NCBI RefSeq assembly: GCF_029626145.1
Contig: NZ_JARUBJ010000002.1
Span: forward strand, 3,693,501 to 3,757,500
Direction of reading: 5' to 3'
DNA: 64,000 nucleotides
Source of the DNA: Micromonospora sp. WMMD961
GTDB lineage: Bacteria > Actinomycetota > Actinomycetes > Mycobacteriales > Micromonosporaceae
Shown: positions 1 to 8,616 of the stretch, piece by piece
Layout of the letters: every line of letters starts with the position of its first letter
Numbering within the stretch: the first letter of the stretch is position 1
The notes under the pieces: model-generated
The model's input: the letters and a program-made list of their open reading frames with translations, nothing else
What the model was told of the DNA's origin: nothing
Databases searched by the model: none
Made by a program: the position numbers and the translations under genes

Positions 1-2
1 CC

Positions 3-599
3 CGCGACCGGCACCTCGGCACCGAGGTCGCCGGCTGGGCCGGACGAGTCGTCGCCGTCGGCACCACGATCGTGGTCCTGGTGCTCACCGTCGCCGACTA
101 CCTGGCGCCGTTGGCGCTGCCGCTGATGCTGCTGGTCGCCGTCACCCTCTGGCGTGGCGCGGGGCAGTCGATCCGGGCCGCCCGGGTCAGCCGCCGGTTC
201 CCGCTGATCGACCTGTCCCGGCTGGCCCGTCCGGTCTGGCCGGTGGCCACCGGTACGCCGCTGGCCGAGGCGCAGCGCCGACGCGCCGAGGGTGGCCAGC
301 CCGGCTCCGCGCTGCTGGTCACCGACTCCACGGGCCGGCCGGCGGCCCTGGTCGACCCGGTCGCCGCGGAAGCGGTGCCGGTCGAGCGCCGGCCGTGGCT
401 GGCGGTGGACACCGTCGCCCGGTCACTGGGCACGATCCCCACCCTGTCGGTCGGCTGGGACGGCGAGCGGGTGATGGAGGCCGTACAGACCCACCCGGGC
501 GCACAGTACGTGGTGACGTCAGGCGAAGATGTCGTCGGCATTCTGCACATCGCGGACCTTGCACAGCTCCTCGAACCCGACCGGAAGATGACACCGTGA
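3..599 (+). CDS. Site-2 protease family protein (M50), C-terminal part with CBS domain
   Basis: The reading frame is already open at the window edge, so this is the 3' part of a gene cut at its 5' end. The visible part has two hydrophobic stretches (about codons 13-50), then a basic segment, then a CBS-like domain over roughly the last 120 residues, including SALLVTD and VVGILHIADLAQLLE. This membrane part plus soluble CBS tail fits the M50 intramembrane metalloproteases found next to trmI in actinobacteria. The HExxH zinc motif would lie upstream of the window and cannot be checked. The stop overlaps the GTG start of the methyltransferase gene, so the two are probably co-translated. Family assignment is inference from the C-terminal architecture and position. 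Confidence 0.6.
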   Translation, partial: RDRHLGTEVAGWAGRVVAVGTTIVVLVLTVADYLAPLALPLMLLVAVTLWRGAGQSIRAARVSRRFPLIDLSRLARPVWPVATGTPLAEAQRRRAEGGQPGSALLVTDSTGRPAALVDPVAAEAVPVERRPWLAVDTVARSLGTIPTLSVGWDGERVMEAVQTHPGAQYVVTSGEDVVGILHIADLAQLLEPDRKMTP

Positions 600-1588
600 C
601 CGCAACTCCCTCCACCGTCCCCGCCACCCCGGCGCTGACACCCGTGCACCGCGGGCCCTTCCGGCCCGGCGACCGGGTCCAGTTGACCGACCCCAAGGGG
701 CGGATGCACACCGTGACGCTGGAGCCGGGCAAGGAGTTCCACACCCACCGCGGCATCCTGGCGCACGACACGCTGATCGGGCTCCCCGACGGCAGCGTGG
801 TGACCACCGCCGGTGGTGGCACCGCGTTCCTGGCCCTGCGGCCACTCCTGTCGGACTACGTGCTGTCCATGCCGCGTGGCGCCCAGGTCATCTACCCGAA
901 GGACTCGGCGCAGATCGTCGCGATGGGCGACATCTTCCCCGGTGCCAAGGTCCTCGAAGCCGGCGCCGGCTCCGGCGCGCTGAGCTGCTCCCTGCTGCGC
1001 GCCGTCGGCACCGAGGGCGAGCTGCACTCGTTCGAGCTCCGCGACGACTTCGCCCAGATCGCCAAGCGCAACGTCGAGGCCTTCTTCAACGGGCCGCACC
1101 CGTCGTGGCACCTGCACGTCGGTGACGTCGCGCAGTGCCAGGAGACCGGCTTCGACCGCATCATCCTGGACATGCTGACCCCCTGGGAGACCCTCGACAT
1201 GGTGGAGCGGGCGCTGGTGCCCGGTGGGGTGTTCATCGGCTACGTGGCCACCACACCGCAGCTCTCGGAGCTGGTGGAGGCGCTGCGCGAGCGCGGCGGC
1301 TGGACCGAGCCACGGGCCTGGGAGTCGCTGGTGCGCGACTGGCACGCCGAGGGTCTCGCCGTGCGTCCGGACCACCGGATGATCGCGCACACCGCGTTCC
1401 TGGTGTCCGCGCGCAAGCTGGCCCCGGGGGTGACCGCGCCGCCGCGCCGGCGCAAGCCCAGCAAGGGCACCGAGGCGTACGCCCAGCGCCGCCAGGACCT
1501 GCGCGCGGCGGAGGCCGCCCGGCAGGCCGCCGCCGCCCAGGCGGCCGGTGCGCAGCCCGACGGTACGGGGGAGATGGACAGGCCGTGA
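596..1588 (+). CDS. trmI: tRNA (adenine-N1-)-methyltransferase
   Basis: This 330-aa SAM-dependent enzyme is expected to methylate N1 of A58 in the tRNA T-loop. An N-terminal beta domain (RPGDRVQLTDPKG) precedes a Rossmann methyltransferase domain with motif I VLEAGAGSGALS and a later FDRIILDMLTPWE motif. The C-terminus is an Ala/Arg-rich tail. I chose the GTG at 596 because it overlaps the preceding stop (GTGA) and gives a product of normal family length; the upstream open frame has no TrmI-like sequence. TrmI next to the proteasomal ATPase arc is the usual actinobacterial arrangement. Confidence 0.93.
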   Translation: MTATPSTVPATPALTPVHRGPFRPGDRVQLTDPKGRMHTVTLEPGKEFHTHRGILAHDTLIGLPDGSVVTTAGGGTAFLALRPLLSDYVLSMPRGAQVIYPKDSAQIVAMGDIFPGAKVLEAGAGSGALSCSLLRAVGTEGELHSFELRDDFAQIAKRNVEAFFNGPHPSWHLHVGDVAQCQETGFDRIILDMLTPWETLDMVERALVPGGVFIGYVATTPQLSELVEALRERGGWTEPRAWESLVRDWHAEGLAVRPDHRMIAHTAFLVSARKLAPGVTAPPRRRKPSKGTEAYAQRRQDLRAAEAARQAAAAQAAGAQPDGTGEMDRP

Positions 1589-1634
1589 CCATCGAGCTGG
1601 GCGTCGGCATCGGCGAGCAGGGGGAGGCGCCGGC

Positions 1635-2207
1635 ATGAGCCGACCGGGCTACGGCGGCGGTGACCTGCCCGCCGTCTTCCCCGACTGGTCGCCCTACCAG
1701 GACCTCGAGTCGGCGGCGCGGGCCTACCTGCGCGATCCGGACGTCGCCCTGGAGGCGCTCGGCGGTGTGCTGCGCGGCGCGTCGGTGCTCGGCTTCACAC
1801 TGGAACGCTTCGTGAACGAGGTCAACGGCGTGTGGCAGGAGGTCGTCGTCTGCGACGGCAGCCGCCTGATCCTCTGGCACGGCGAGGACGTGCCGCCGGA
1901 GGAGGGCCCGCCGGGTTCGATGACGTCGTCGCTGCGGGTGGTGCCGGTCTCCACCATCACCGAGGTGGGCTGCCGGCGGCGGCTCAACCGGTCCGACAGC
2001 GGCGAGATCCGGGTCGACAGCATCGACGTCTACCTGCTGCTGACCTCGCTCGACGAGGCGCCGCCGAGCGAGGAGATGGCCGGCACGCCACGGCACGACG
2101 CGCTGCGCTTCGGCAAGACCCTCGACGACGGCGGGGCCGGGCAGATCGCCCGGTTGGAGGAATTCGCGCGGCTGGTCGCCTCGGTGGTCGGCCGTCCGAT
2201 GCTCTGA
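1635..2207 (+). CDS. Conserved protein of unknown function (190 aa)
   Basis: The start is the ATG at 1635, 47 nt after the trmI stop, preceded by a purine-rich GGGGGAGG. The product is soluble, with no signal peptide or membrane segment. It begins MSRPGYGGGDLPAVFPDWSP and has an acidic alpha/beta middle with SMTSSLRVVPVSTITEVGCR and SIDVYLLLTSLDEAPPSEEM. I do not recognise a catalytic motif. It is likely co-transcribed with trmI and ends at a strong hairpin shared with the convergent ferredoxin gene. Its place between trmI and arc hints at a tRNA or protein-quality link, but no function can be assigned. Confidence 0.75.
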   Translation: MSRPGYGGGDLPAVFPDWSPYQDLESAARAYLRDPDVALEALGGVLRGASVLGFTLERFVNEVNGVWQEVVVCDGSRLILWHGEDVPPEEGPPGSMTSSLRVVPVSTITEVGCRRRLNRSDSGEIRVDSIDVYLLLTSLDEAPPSEEMAGTPRHDALRFGKTLDDGGAGQIARLEEFARLVASVVGRPML

Positions 2208-2228
2208 GGCGTACCCCGTTCGGGGCCT

Positions 2229-2251
2229 GGCCGGGCCCGCGCGGCCCGGCC
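2229..2251. terminator. Bidirectional hairpin between convergent genes
   Basis: GGCCGGGC (2229-2236) pairs with GCCCGGCC (2244-2251); one more C-G pair can form inside, leaving a 5-nt loop. It lies between the stop of the 190-aa gene and the stop of the ferredoxin gene, so it can end transcription from both sides. There is no U-tract, as is common in high-GC actinobacteria. Confidence 0.6.
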
Positions 2252-2253
2252 GG

Positions 2254-2562
2254 TCAGTCGTCCTCGGCCTCCGGGCCGGCGACCTCGACACCGTCGCCAC
2301 GCACCACGTGGATGCAGTCGCCCGGGCACTCCTTGGCGGAGTCGATGACTTCGAGCCGCAGGTGGGCGGGCACGTCGACCCGGCTGCCGGGCGCCAACAG
2401 CAGCTCACCGTCGGCGCTCTTGACGTACGCGAGGCCGTCGACGTCGAATTCGAAGACCTCCGGCGCGTACTGCACGCAGAGCCCGTCGCCTGTGCAGAGA
2501 TCCTGGTCCACCCAGACCTGCAGCTGATCGGTCGCGACATCGGCCACCGGTGCACCCCCCAT
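2254..2562 (-). CDS. Small ferredoxin
   Basis: This 102-aa electron carrier has CTGDGLC and a later CPGDC, giving a single-cluster ferredoxin pattern (C-x5-C ... C-x3-C). The acidic surface is typical of ferredoxins. The ATG at 2562 (MGGAPVADV) was chosen because sequence further upstream in frame is Arg-rich and non-homologous in appearance. The gene is divergent from arc and convergent with the 190-aa gene. The redox partner, for example a P450 or reductase, is not in the window. Four cysteines are visible; whether the cluster is 3Fe-4S or 4Fe-4S cannot be settled from sequence alone. Confidence 0.85.
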   Translation of the reverse strand: MGGAPVADVATDQLQVWVDQDLCTGDGLCVQYAPEVFEFDVDGLAYVKSADGELLLAPGSRVDVPAHLRLEVIDSAKECPGDCIHVVRGDGVEVAGPEAEDD

Positions 2563-2682
2563 GTTCTCGCGTCCTACGCTCCGACGGTACCCGAACGCCA
2601 GTAACCGCCCGTCGGGCCACCCTTGGCGATCAAGGTTCGGTGACGAGGGTGTTGCGTGGGACCGAATCGGCCTCATAGCGGC

Positions 2683-2688
2683 TAGTGT
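2683..2688 (+). promoter_or_regulatory. -10 box of arc
   Basis: TAGTGT fits the actinobacterial TANNNT -10 element and lies 37 nt upstream of the arc GTG. A GGGGAGGT ribosome-binding site (about 2713-2720) lies between them. No convincing -35 is seen at 17-18 nt. Confidence 0.45.
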
Positions 2689-2725
2689 TAGGGCAGAACG
2701 TTCAAGCCCCCCGGGGAGGTGGGAC

Positions 2726-4510
2726 GTGGCAGCACGCAGCGACGACGCGGACTCGCGCGCCGCACGGTGGGAGAAGGAAGCCCACGATCTCTCCACGCAG
2801 GTCGCGTTCCTTCAGGAGGAACTCGCCCTGGTGCGGCGTAAGTTGACCGAAAGCCCCCGACACGTCCGGCAGCTCGAAGAGCGGCTGGCGGCCACCCAGG
2901 CACAGTTGGCGCGGCTGACCGAGAACAACGACCGGCTGGTGAGCACCCTCAAGGAGGCTCGCACGCAGATCGTGACGCTCAAGGAGGAGATCGACCGCCT
3001 CGCGCAACCGCCGAGTGGTTACGGCGTCTTCCTCGCCAAGCACGACGACGGCACGGTGGACGTCTTCACCGGCGGTCGCAAGCTACGGGTCGCGGTCTCG
3101 CCCTCGCTAGAGGTGGGCGACCTGCGGCGTGGCCAGGAGGTCCTGCTCAACGACGCGCTCAACATCGTCGACGCGTTCGGCTACGAGCGGGTCGGTGAGG
3201 TCGTGATGCTCAAGGAGATCCTGGAGGGACCAGGCGGCGGGCCGGGTGACCGGGCGCTGGTGGTCTCCCACTCCGACGAGGAACGCATCGTGCACCTCGC
3301 CGAGACGCTCATCGGCTCGGCGATCCGGGCCGGCGACTCGCTCATGATCGAGCCCCGCTCGGCGTACGCGTACGAGCGGATCCCGAAGAGTGAGGTCGAG
3401 GAGCTGGTCCTGGAGGAGGTGCCCGACGTCGACTACGGCGACATCGGCGGCCTCCAGTCGCAGATCGAGCAGATCCGCGACGCGGTGGAGCTTCCCTTCC
3501 TGCACGCGGACCTGTTCCGTGAGCACCAGCTCCGCCCGCCCAAGGGCATCCTGCTCTACGGCCCGCCCGGCTGCGGCAAGACGCTCATCGCCAAGGCGGT
3601 CGCCAACTCGCTGGCCAAGAAGATCGCCGAGCGGCAGGGCAAGGAGAAGCACACCAGCTTCTTCCTCAACATCAAGGGCCCCGAGCTGCTCAACAAGTAC
3701 GTCGGCGAGACCGAGCGGCACATCCGGCTGATCTTCCAGCGGGCACGGGAGAAGGCCGGCGAGGGCACGCCGGTGATCGTGTTCTTCGACGAGATGGACT
3801 CGATCTTCCGGACCCGGGGCTCCGGTGTCTCCTCCGACGTGGAGAACACCATCGTCCCGCAGCTGCTCAGCGAGATCGACGGCGTGGAGGGGCTGGAGAA
3901 CGTCATCGTCATCGGCGCCTCCAACCGGGAAGACATGATCGACCCGGCGATCCTGCGCCCCGGTCGGCTCGACGTGAAGATCAAGATCGAGCGGCCGGAC
4001 GCCGAAGCGGCCAAGGACATCTTCTCGAAGTACATCCTCTCCGGGCTGCCCCTGCACCCGGACGACCTGACCGAGCACGGGGCCGACCCCCAGGCCACCG
4101 TCGCGGCCATGATCGACGCCGTGGTGCTGCGGATGTACTCGGAGACCGAGGAGAACCGCTTCCTCGAGGTCACCTACGCCAACGGTGACAAGGAAGTCCT
4201 CTACTTCAAGGACTTCAACTCCGGCGCGATGATCCAGAACATCGTCGACCGGAGCAAGAAGATGGCCATCAAGGAGTTCCTCACCTCCGGTCGCAAGGGG
4301 CTGCGCCTGCAGCACCTGCTCGACGCCTGCGTCGACGAGTTCCGCGAGAACGAGGACCTCCCCAACACCACCAACCCCGACGACTGGGCCCGCATCTCCG
4401 GCAAGAAGGGCGAGCGGATCGTCTACATCCGCACGCTCGTCTCCGGCGGCAAGGGCACCGAGGCCGGTCGGTCCATCGAGACCGCCAGCAACACCGGTCA
4501 ATACCTCTGA
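2726..4510 (+). CDS. arc: Proteasome-associated AAA ATPase (ARC/Mpa)
   Basis: This 594-aa ring ATPase unfolds pupylated proteins and threads them into the 20S proteasome. Residues about 15-92 form the N-terminal coiled coil that captures Pup. OB-fold domains follow (about 95-235), then one AAA module with Walker A GPPGCGKT (about 279-286), Walker B VIVFFDEMDS, and an arginine-finger region around ILRPGRLDVKI. The protein ends GQYL, the gate-opening C-terminal motif that docks on the alpha-ring. The GTG at 2726 has a strong ribosome-binding site, and sequence further upstream in frame is not family-like. The partners pup, dop, prcB, prcA and pafA are all in this window. Confidence 0.97.
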   Translation: MAARSDDADSRAARWEKEAHDLSTQVAFLQEELALVRRKLTESPRHVRQLEERLAATQAQLARLTENNDRLVSTLKEARTQIVTLKEEIDRLAQPPSGYGVFLAKHDDGTVDVFTGGRKLRVAVSPSLEVGDLRRGQEVLLNDALNIVDAFGYERVGEVVMLKEILEGPGGGPGDRALVVSHSDEERIVHLAETLIGSAIRAGDSLMIEPRSAYAYERIPKSEVEELVLEEVPDVDYGDIGGLQSQIEQIRDAVELPFLHADLFREHQLRPPKGILLYGPPGCGKTLIAKAVANSLAKKIAERQGKEKHTSFFLNIKGPELLNKYVGETERHIRLIFQRAREKAGEGTPVIVFFDEMDSIFRTRGSGVSSDVENTIVPQLLSEIDGVEGLENVIVIGASNREDMIDPAILRPGRLDVKIKIERPDAEAAKDIFSKYILSGLPLHPDDLTEHGADPQATVAAMIDAVVLRMYSETEENRFLEVTYANGDKEVLYFKDFNSGAMIQNIVDRSKKMAIKEFLTSGRKGLRLQHLLDACVDEFRENEDLPNTTNPDDWARISGKKGERIVYIRTLVSGGKGTEAGRSIETASNTGQYL

Positions 4511-4516
4511 CCGCCC

Positions 4517-4550
4517 GGCGGCGGCACCGGCCACGGCCGGTGCCGCCGCC
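4517..4550 (+). terminator. Strong hairpin terminator after arc
   Basis: A 16-bp perfect inverted repeat (4517-4532 with 4535-4550) starts 6 nt after the arc stop. The innermost pairs must open to form a real loop. No U-tract follows. Confidence 0.7.
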
Positions 4551-4621
4551 GCGTCCGACGTTCATGTGTCGTTCACCGCCACCCGGGGGCGAACTGGGCC
4601 AACGGTTGCGCCCACACCGGC

Positions 4622-4627
4622 TAAACT
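4622..4627 (+). promoter_or_regulatory. -10 box of the membrane-protein gene
   Basis: TAAACT (TANNNT) lies 36 nt before the GTG at 4664, after the arc terminator, so the membrane protein probably has its own promoter. Confidence 0.4.
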
Positions 4628-4663
4628 GCGGCGATTTCACCGACCTACCGAACGAGGACATCC

Positions 4664-6664
4664 GTGCGCGCCCAGGCCACGTTGGAGATGCCAGGAGTGC
4701 CGGAAGGCACCGACAGCCGGGACCGGGGCAGCACACCGGCACACCGACGCCCCGGGGCGGGCCTGCTGCTCGCCGTCCTCCTCGCCTGCTGGCTCGTCCC
4801 ACTCGCCGCGTACGCCGTCCAGGTCGCGTGGCTGCTTCCCCCGCTGATCCTGCTCGGCACGGCCAGCCTGCTGCGCTCCGGACGCAGCCTGCTCGACCGG
4901 CTGGTCCTCGCCCTCGCCCTGCTCGCCGGCCTCACCTGCGCCGCCGGCCTGATCTTCACCGTCTGGCCCTGGGGGCTGCACCCGGTCCCGGTCACCGGCC
5001 TGACACTGACCGTCCTGGCCCTGGCCGCCGTGCTGTCCCGGCGCGTACCCCGACTGCCCCGACCTCGATGGTCCGACCTGGTCTCGCTCGCCGCCGCGGC
5101 ACTCGCCGCCGGCTACCTCGCCACCCCCTACCTGCGGGCCACCGGCTTCGGTCAACGCCTCAACCTCGCGATGATCGGCGAGGACAACGCCCGGCACCCC
5201 GCCCTCTTCGACGAGATCGGACGCCTCGGCGGCTACCTCTTCGTCGACCCCGACACCTCCCGGCACCACATCTTCTCCGGCCTGGTCCACTACCCGCAGG
5301 GCTGGCACTTCACCACCGCCCTGCTCGACGGCTTCCAGACCCCCGGTGAGGTGCCCGCCGGCCCGGCGCTGATGAACCACTATCTCTTCTGGTCCCTGGC
5401 CACCTTCGCCATGCTGGTGCTCGCCCTGATCTGGGCGGCCCACCACGTCGCCGGCCCCCTGCACCCGCTGCGCCGGCTGGTCCTGGTCATCGCCGTCACC
5501 GCGCTCGCCCTCGGCACCGAGTTGCCCCGGCTGCTCGTCGCCGGCTACCCCAGCGAGACCTTCGGGCTCAGCCTCGCCGCGCTCGTCGTCGCCCTCGTCG
5601 CCCGCCCCCTGCACCGGCTACGCGAACAACTGCTCCTCATCGGGGCACTGCTGATCGGCATCGGCTTCAGCTACTACCTGTTCCTCATCCCGACCGGCGC
5701 CATGGTGCTCTGCTGGCTGGTCGCCGACCGCCGCCGGCTGCGCGCCCGCCCCGGCACCGTCGCCGTCATCGGCGGTGTCACCGCCGTCGTGGCCCCGCTG
5801 ACCGCCGTCATCGGCGTGCTCTTCGCCGGGCAGACCGAAGCGCTCGCGGCCCCCGGCGGCGCACCACTGGGAGAGATCTACAACACCGTCGTCGGGCTCG
5901 GCGCGCTCGTCCTCGCCGCCATCCTCGCGCGCACCAACCTGGGCGAGACCACCTGGCGGCGCTACCTCGGCGTGCTCTCCGTCGCGGTGCTCTTCTCCGC
6001 CGCGATGGCCGCCGTTAACCTGCTCAACGGCAACCCGCCCGCGTACTACTTCGGCAAGAGCGCCCACCTGCTCGTCCTCGTCCTCGTCGTGGGCACCGCC
6101 GCGCTCGTGCGCCTGCTGCCGGTGCCCGCCCCGAGCACCGACGCCGAGCCACGACGCCGCCCGATCACCGCCGCCCTGCCGGCGGTCGCCACCGCCGTCC
6201 TGGTGACGATCGCGGTGGTCCTCGGCACCGGCCTGTTCGGCTGGACCGGCGGCTACTTCCACCGCAGCGCCACCAACTTCACCTGGACGACGGCGTGGGT
6301 CCAGCGCGACCGGACCGCCATCACCCGCTCGGCGGCGGTCACCGCCGCCGCGGCCCGCGCCTACCCGGCGATCCCCGGCACCGTCACCCTCGTCGTGGAC
6401 GGGCACGGGGAGCAGAGCTACCGGGAGTCGGTCTTCCTCTCCGCCCTCCAGAGCACCACCGCGCAGACCGAACCCGGCATCTACTTCTCCACCTTCGCGG
6501 AACCCGCCCGGACCGCCGAGGTCCTGCGTCGCACCCCCCGTCCACTGCGGCTCATCATCGCCGGCCCGGCGGCCCAGCAGGCCGTCGACGGGATCCTCAC
6601 GGCGGACCCGTCTCTCCGGGAGGGTCTGACCGTCGTGCCACTGAAACCCGCCACGGCGCGGTAG
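4664..6664 (+). CDS. Polytopic membrane protein of unknown function (666 aa)
   Basis: A short polar N-terminus (about 30 residues) precedes roughly a dozen hydrophobic helices. After the fourth or so helix comes a conserved-looking extracytoplasmic patch (IGEDNARHPALFDEIGRLGG, then HHIFSGLVHYPQGWH). A soluble domain of about 120 residues follows the last helix. The helix count with an acidic/His-rich first large loop resembles GT-C-type or DUF6541-like envelope proteins, but I see no firm catalytic signature. The gene sits alone between arc and dop, with its own -10 and no overlap. Its product may act on envelope sugars, in keeping with the nearby rhamnose operon; that is inference only. Confidence 0.7.
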   Translation: MRAQATLEMPGVPEGTDSRDRGSTPAHRRPGAGLLLAVLLACWLVPLAAYAVQVAWLLPPLILLGTASLLRSGRSLLDRLVLALALLAGLTCAAGLIFTVWPWGLHPVPVTGLTLTVLALAAVLSRRVPRLPRPRWSDLVSLAAAALAAGYLATPYLRATGFGQRLNLAMIGEDNARHPALFDEIGRLGGYLFVDPDTSRHHIFSGLVHYPQGWHFTTALLDGFQTPGEVPAGPALMNHYLFWSLATFAMLVLALIWAAHHVAGPLHPLRRLVLVIAVTALALGTELPRLLVAGYPSETFGLSLAALVVALVARPLHRLREQLLLIGALLIGIGFSYYLFLIPTGAMVLCWLVADRRRLRARPGTVAVIGGVTAVVAPLTAVIGVLFAGQTEALAAPGGAPLGEIYNTVVGLGALVLAAILARTNLGETTWRRYLGVLSVAVLFSAAMAAVNLLNGNPPAYYFGKSAHLLVLVLVVGTAALVRLLPVPAPSTDAEPRRRPITAALPAVATAVLVTIAVVLGTGLFGWTGGYFHRSATNFTWTTAWVQRDRTAITRSAAVTAAAARAYPAIPGTVTLVVDGHGEQSYRESVFLSALQSTTAQTEPGIYFSTFAEPARTAEVLRRTPRPLRLIIAGPAAQQAVDGILTADPSLREGLTVVPLKPATAR

Positions 6665-6712
6665 CCGCGCCGCGCCGACCGGCAGGGCGGCGCGATAGGC
6701 CACCGCGCAGAC

Positions 6713-6718
6713 TAGTCT
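6713..6718 (+). promoter_or_regulatory. -10 box upstream of dop
   Basis: TAGTCT fits TANNNT and lies 56 nt upstream of the dop ATG. The leader contains GCGAGCGAAGCGAGTGG but no strong ribosome-binding site. Confidence 0.35.
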
Positions 6719-6774
6719 CGATGGTGTGAGCGGCGGGCACGCCGGCTCCAGGGGCGAGCGAAGCGAGTGGTCGC

Positions 6775-8292
6775 ATGACGGTACGTCGGATCATGGGCAC
6801 CGAGGTCGAGTACGGCATCTCCGTGCCCGGACAGGCTGGAGCCAACCCGATGGTCACCTCATCACAGGTGGTCAACGCCTACGGGGCCCGCCCAGAGCTC
6901 AACCGGGGCGGGCGAGCCCGCTGGGACTACGAGGAGGAGTCGCCGCTGCGCGACGCCCGGGGCTTCACCTACTCCGGGGCGGCCTACGACCCGGCCGAGG
7001 CCCTCGCGGACGAGGACCTCGGCCTCGCCAACGTGATACTCACCAACGGCGCACGGCTCTACGTCGACCACGCCCACCCCGAATACTCCACTCCGGAGGT
7101 CACCACCCCCCGCGACATCGTGCGCTGGGACAAGGCCGGGGAGCGGGTGATGGCCGAGGCGTCCCGCCGCGCCGCCACCATCCCGGGCAGCCAGCCGATC
7201 CACCTCTACAAGAACAACACCGACAACAAGGGCGCCAGCTACGGCGCCCACGAGAACTACCTGATGCGCCGGCAGACCCCGTTCGCCGACATCGTGGCGT
7301 ACCTGACGCCGTTCTTCGTGACCCGTCAGATCGTCTGCGGCGCGGGCCGGGTCGGCATCGGGCAGGACGGCGGCCAGAGCGGCTTCCAGATCTCCCAGCG
7401 CGCCGACTTCTTCGAGGTCGAGGTGGGCCTGGAGACCACGCTCAAGCGGCCGATCATCAACACCCGCGACGAGCCGCACGCCGACGCCGACAAGTACCGC
7501 CGGCTGCACGTCATCATCGGTGACGCCAACCTCTCCGAGATCTCCACGTACCTCAAGGTCGGCACCACCGCGCTGATCCTCACCATGATCGAGGAGAAGG
7601 CGCTCAGCGGGGACCTCGGCATCGCCGACCCGGTCAGCGAGCTGCGGGCGGTCAGTCACGACCCCAGCCTGTCGCACCGGATGCGACTGCGCGACGGTCG
7701 CCGGCTCACCGCACTCGACCTGCAGTGGGCGTACCTGGAACGGGTCCGGTCCTTTGTCGACGACCGGTACGGCACCGACGCCGACGAGCAGACCGTCGAC
7801 GTGCTCGACCGCTGGGAGAGCGTCCTGGACCGGTTGGGGCGTGATCCGATGCTCTGCGTCGACGAGCTGGACTGGGTGGCCAAGCTGCGGTTGCTCGAGG
7901 GCTACCGGGAGCGGGAGAAGCTCGGCTGGGGTTCGCACAAGCTCCAGTTGGTCGACCTTCAGTATTCCGACGTCCGGCCGGAGAAGGGCCTCTACCATCG
8001 GCTGGTCTCCCGGGGCGCGATGAAGACGTTGCTCACCGACGACGAGACGCGCAGCGCGATGACCGAGCCGCCGGAGGACACCCGGGCCTACTTCCGCGGT
8101 CGCTGCCTCGCCCAGTACGCCTCCGAGGTCGTCGCCGCGAGTTGGGACTCGGTCATCTTCGACGTGGGCCGGGAGTCGCTGGTGCGGGTGCCGATGATGG
8201 AACCGGAGCGGGGCACCCGGGCGCACGTCGGCGCGTTGTTCGACCGCTGCGCGAGTGCCAAGGACCTGCTGGAGACGTTGACCGGGGGCTGA
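6775..8292 (+). CDS. dop: Pup deamidase/depupylase Dop
   Basis: This 505-aa member of the carboxylate-amine ligase fold converts the C-terminal Gln of Pup to Glu, making it competent for ligation, and also removes Pup from substrates. Visible features are the nucleotide-binding N-terminus RIMGTEVEYGISVPG, the disordered Dop loop (about residues 42-63, RGGRARWDYEEESPLRDARG), and the catalytic Asp region RLYVDHAHPEYSTPE (Asp98). HLYKNNTDNKGASYGAHENY and INTRDEPHADADKYRRLHV are shared with PafA. The Dop loop distinguishes it from PafA at 18025. It acts with the Gln-ending Pup encoded directly downstream. Confidence 0.97.
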   Translation: MTVRRIMGTEVEYGISVPGQAGANPMVTSSQVVNAYGARPELNRGGRARWDYEEESPLRDARGFTYSGAAYDPAEALADEDLGLANVILTNGARLYVDHAHPEYSTPEVTTPRDIVRWDKAGERVMAEASRRAATIPGSQPIHLYKNNTDNKGASYGAHENYLMRRQTPFADIVAYLTPFFVTRQIVCGAGRVGIGQDGGQSGFQISQRADFFEVEVGLETTLKRPIINTRDEPHADADKYRRLHVIIGDANLSEISTYLKVGTTALILTMIEEKALSGDLGIADPVSELRAVSHDPSLSHRMRLRDGRRLTALDLQWAYLERVRSFVDDRYGTDADEQTVDVLDRWESVLDRLGRDPMLCVDELDWVAKLRLLEGYREREKLGWGSHKLQLVDLQYSDVRPEKGLYHRLVSRGAMKTLLTDDETRSAMTEPPEDTRAYFRGRCLAQYASEVVAASWDSVIFDVGRESLVRVPMMEPERGTRAHVGALFDRCASAKDLLETLTGG

Positions 8293-8321
8293 TCGACACC
8301 TCTTTGCCCGTCGTGTGCCGC

Positions 8322-8344
8322 AAGCCGGCGCGCGGCGGGCTTTT
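8322..8344 (+). terminator. Rho-independent-type terminator after dop
   Basis: AAGCC (8322-8326) pairs with GGCTT (8338-8342) around a GC-rich core and is followed by TTTT. It lies 30 nt after the dop stop and before the pup -10, so pup is probably transcribed separately. Confidence 0.5.
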
Positions 8345-8360
8345 CGTCGCCCGCGCGAGG

Positions 8361-8366
8361 TAAGTT
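8361..8366 (+). promoter_or_regulatory. -10 box of pup
   Basis: TAAGTT fits TANNNT and lies 29 nt before the pup GTG, just after the dop terminator. The GGAGGAGG ribosome-binding site follows at about 8383-8390. Confidence 0.4.
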
Positions 8367-8395
8367 CATCGCAGACGATCGTGGAGGAGGCAGCA

Positions 8396-8611
8396 GTGGC
8401 CACTCATGACAGCGGCGGCCAGTCGCAGTCCGGCAAGTCCCGTCAGGGCGAGGAAATCGAGGACGTCACCACCGAGGCCAACCCCGAGGTGGCCGAGCGG
8501 CACGCCGAGATCACCGAGGACGTCGACGACCTCCTCGACGAGATCGACTCCGTCCTCGAGGAAAACGCCGAGGAATTTGTCAGGGGTTACGTACAAAAAG
8601 GAGGTCAGTGA
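8396..8611 (+). CDS. pup: Prokaryotic ubiquitin-like protein Pup
   Basis: This 71-aa intrinsically disordered tag is attached to lysines of proteins destined for the proteasome. The N-terminal half is polar. The C-terminal half is an acidic helix-prone segment (EITEDVDDLLDEIDSVLEEN) that binds the ARC coiled coil. The protein ends KGGQ, so it needs Dop deamidation before PafA can use it. The GTG at 8396 follows a GGAGGAGG ribosome-binding site. The last codons (GTA CAA AAA GGA GGT) are unusually AT-rich for this genome, and AAAGGAGGT is also a perfect Shine-Dalgarno sequence. Confidence 0.98.
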   Translation: MATHDSGGQSQSGKSRQGEEIEDVTTEANPEVAERHAEITEDVDDLLDEIDSVLEENAEEFVRGYVQKGGQ

Positions 8612-8616
8612 ACATA

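Noticed and set aside
98..1636. Long minus-strand ORF opposite the protease fragment and trmI
   Set aside because: Arg/Gly/Pro-rich shadow of high-GC coding DNA; the plus-strand genes have clear family motifs.
3107..4534. 475-codon minus-strand ORF opposite arc
   Set aside because: Low-complexity Val/Asp/Leu shadow; arc motifs are unambiguous on the plus strand.
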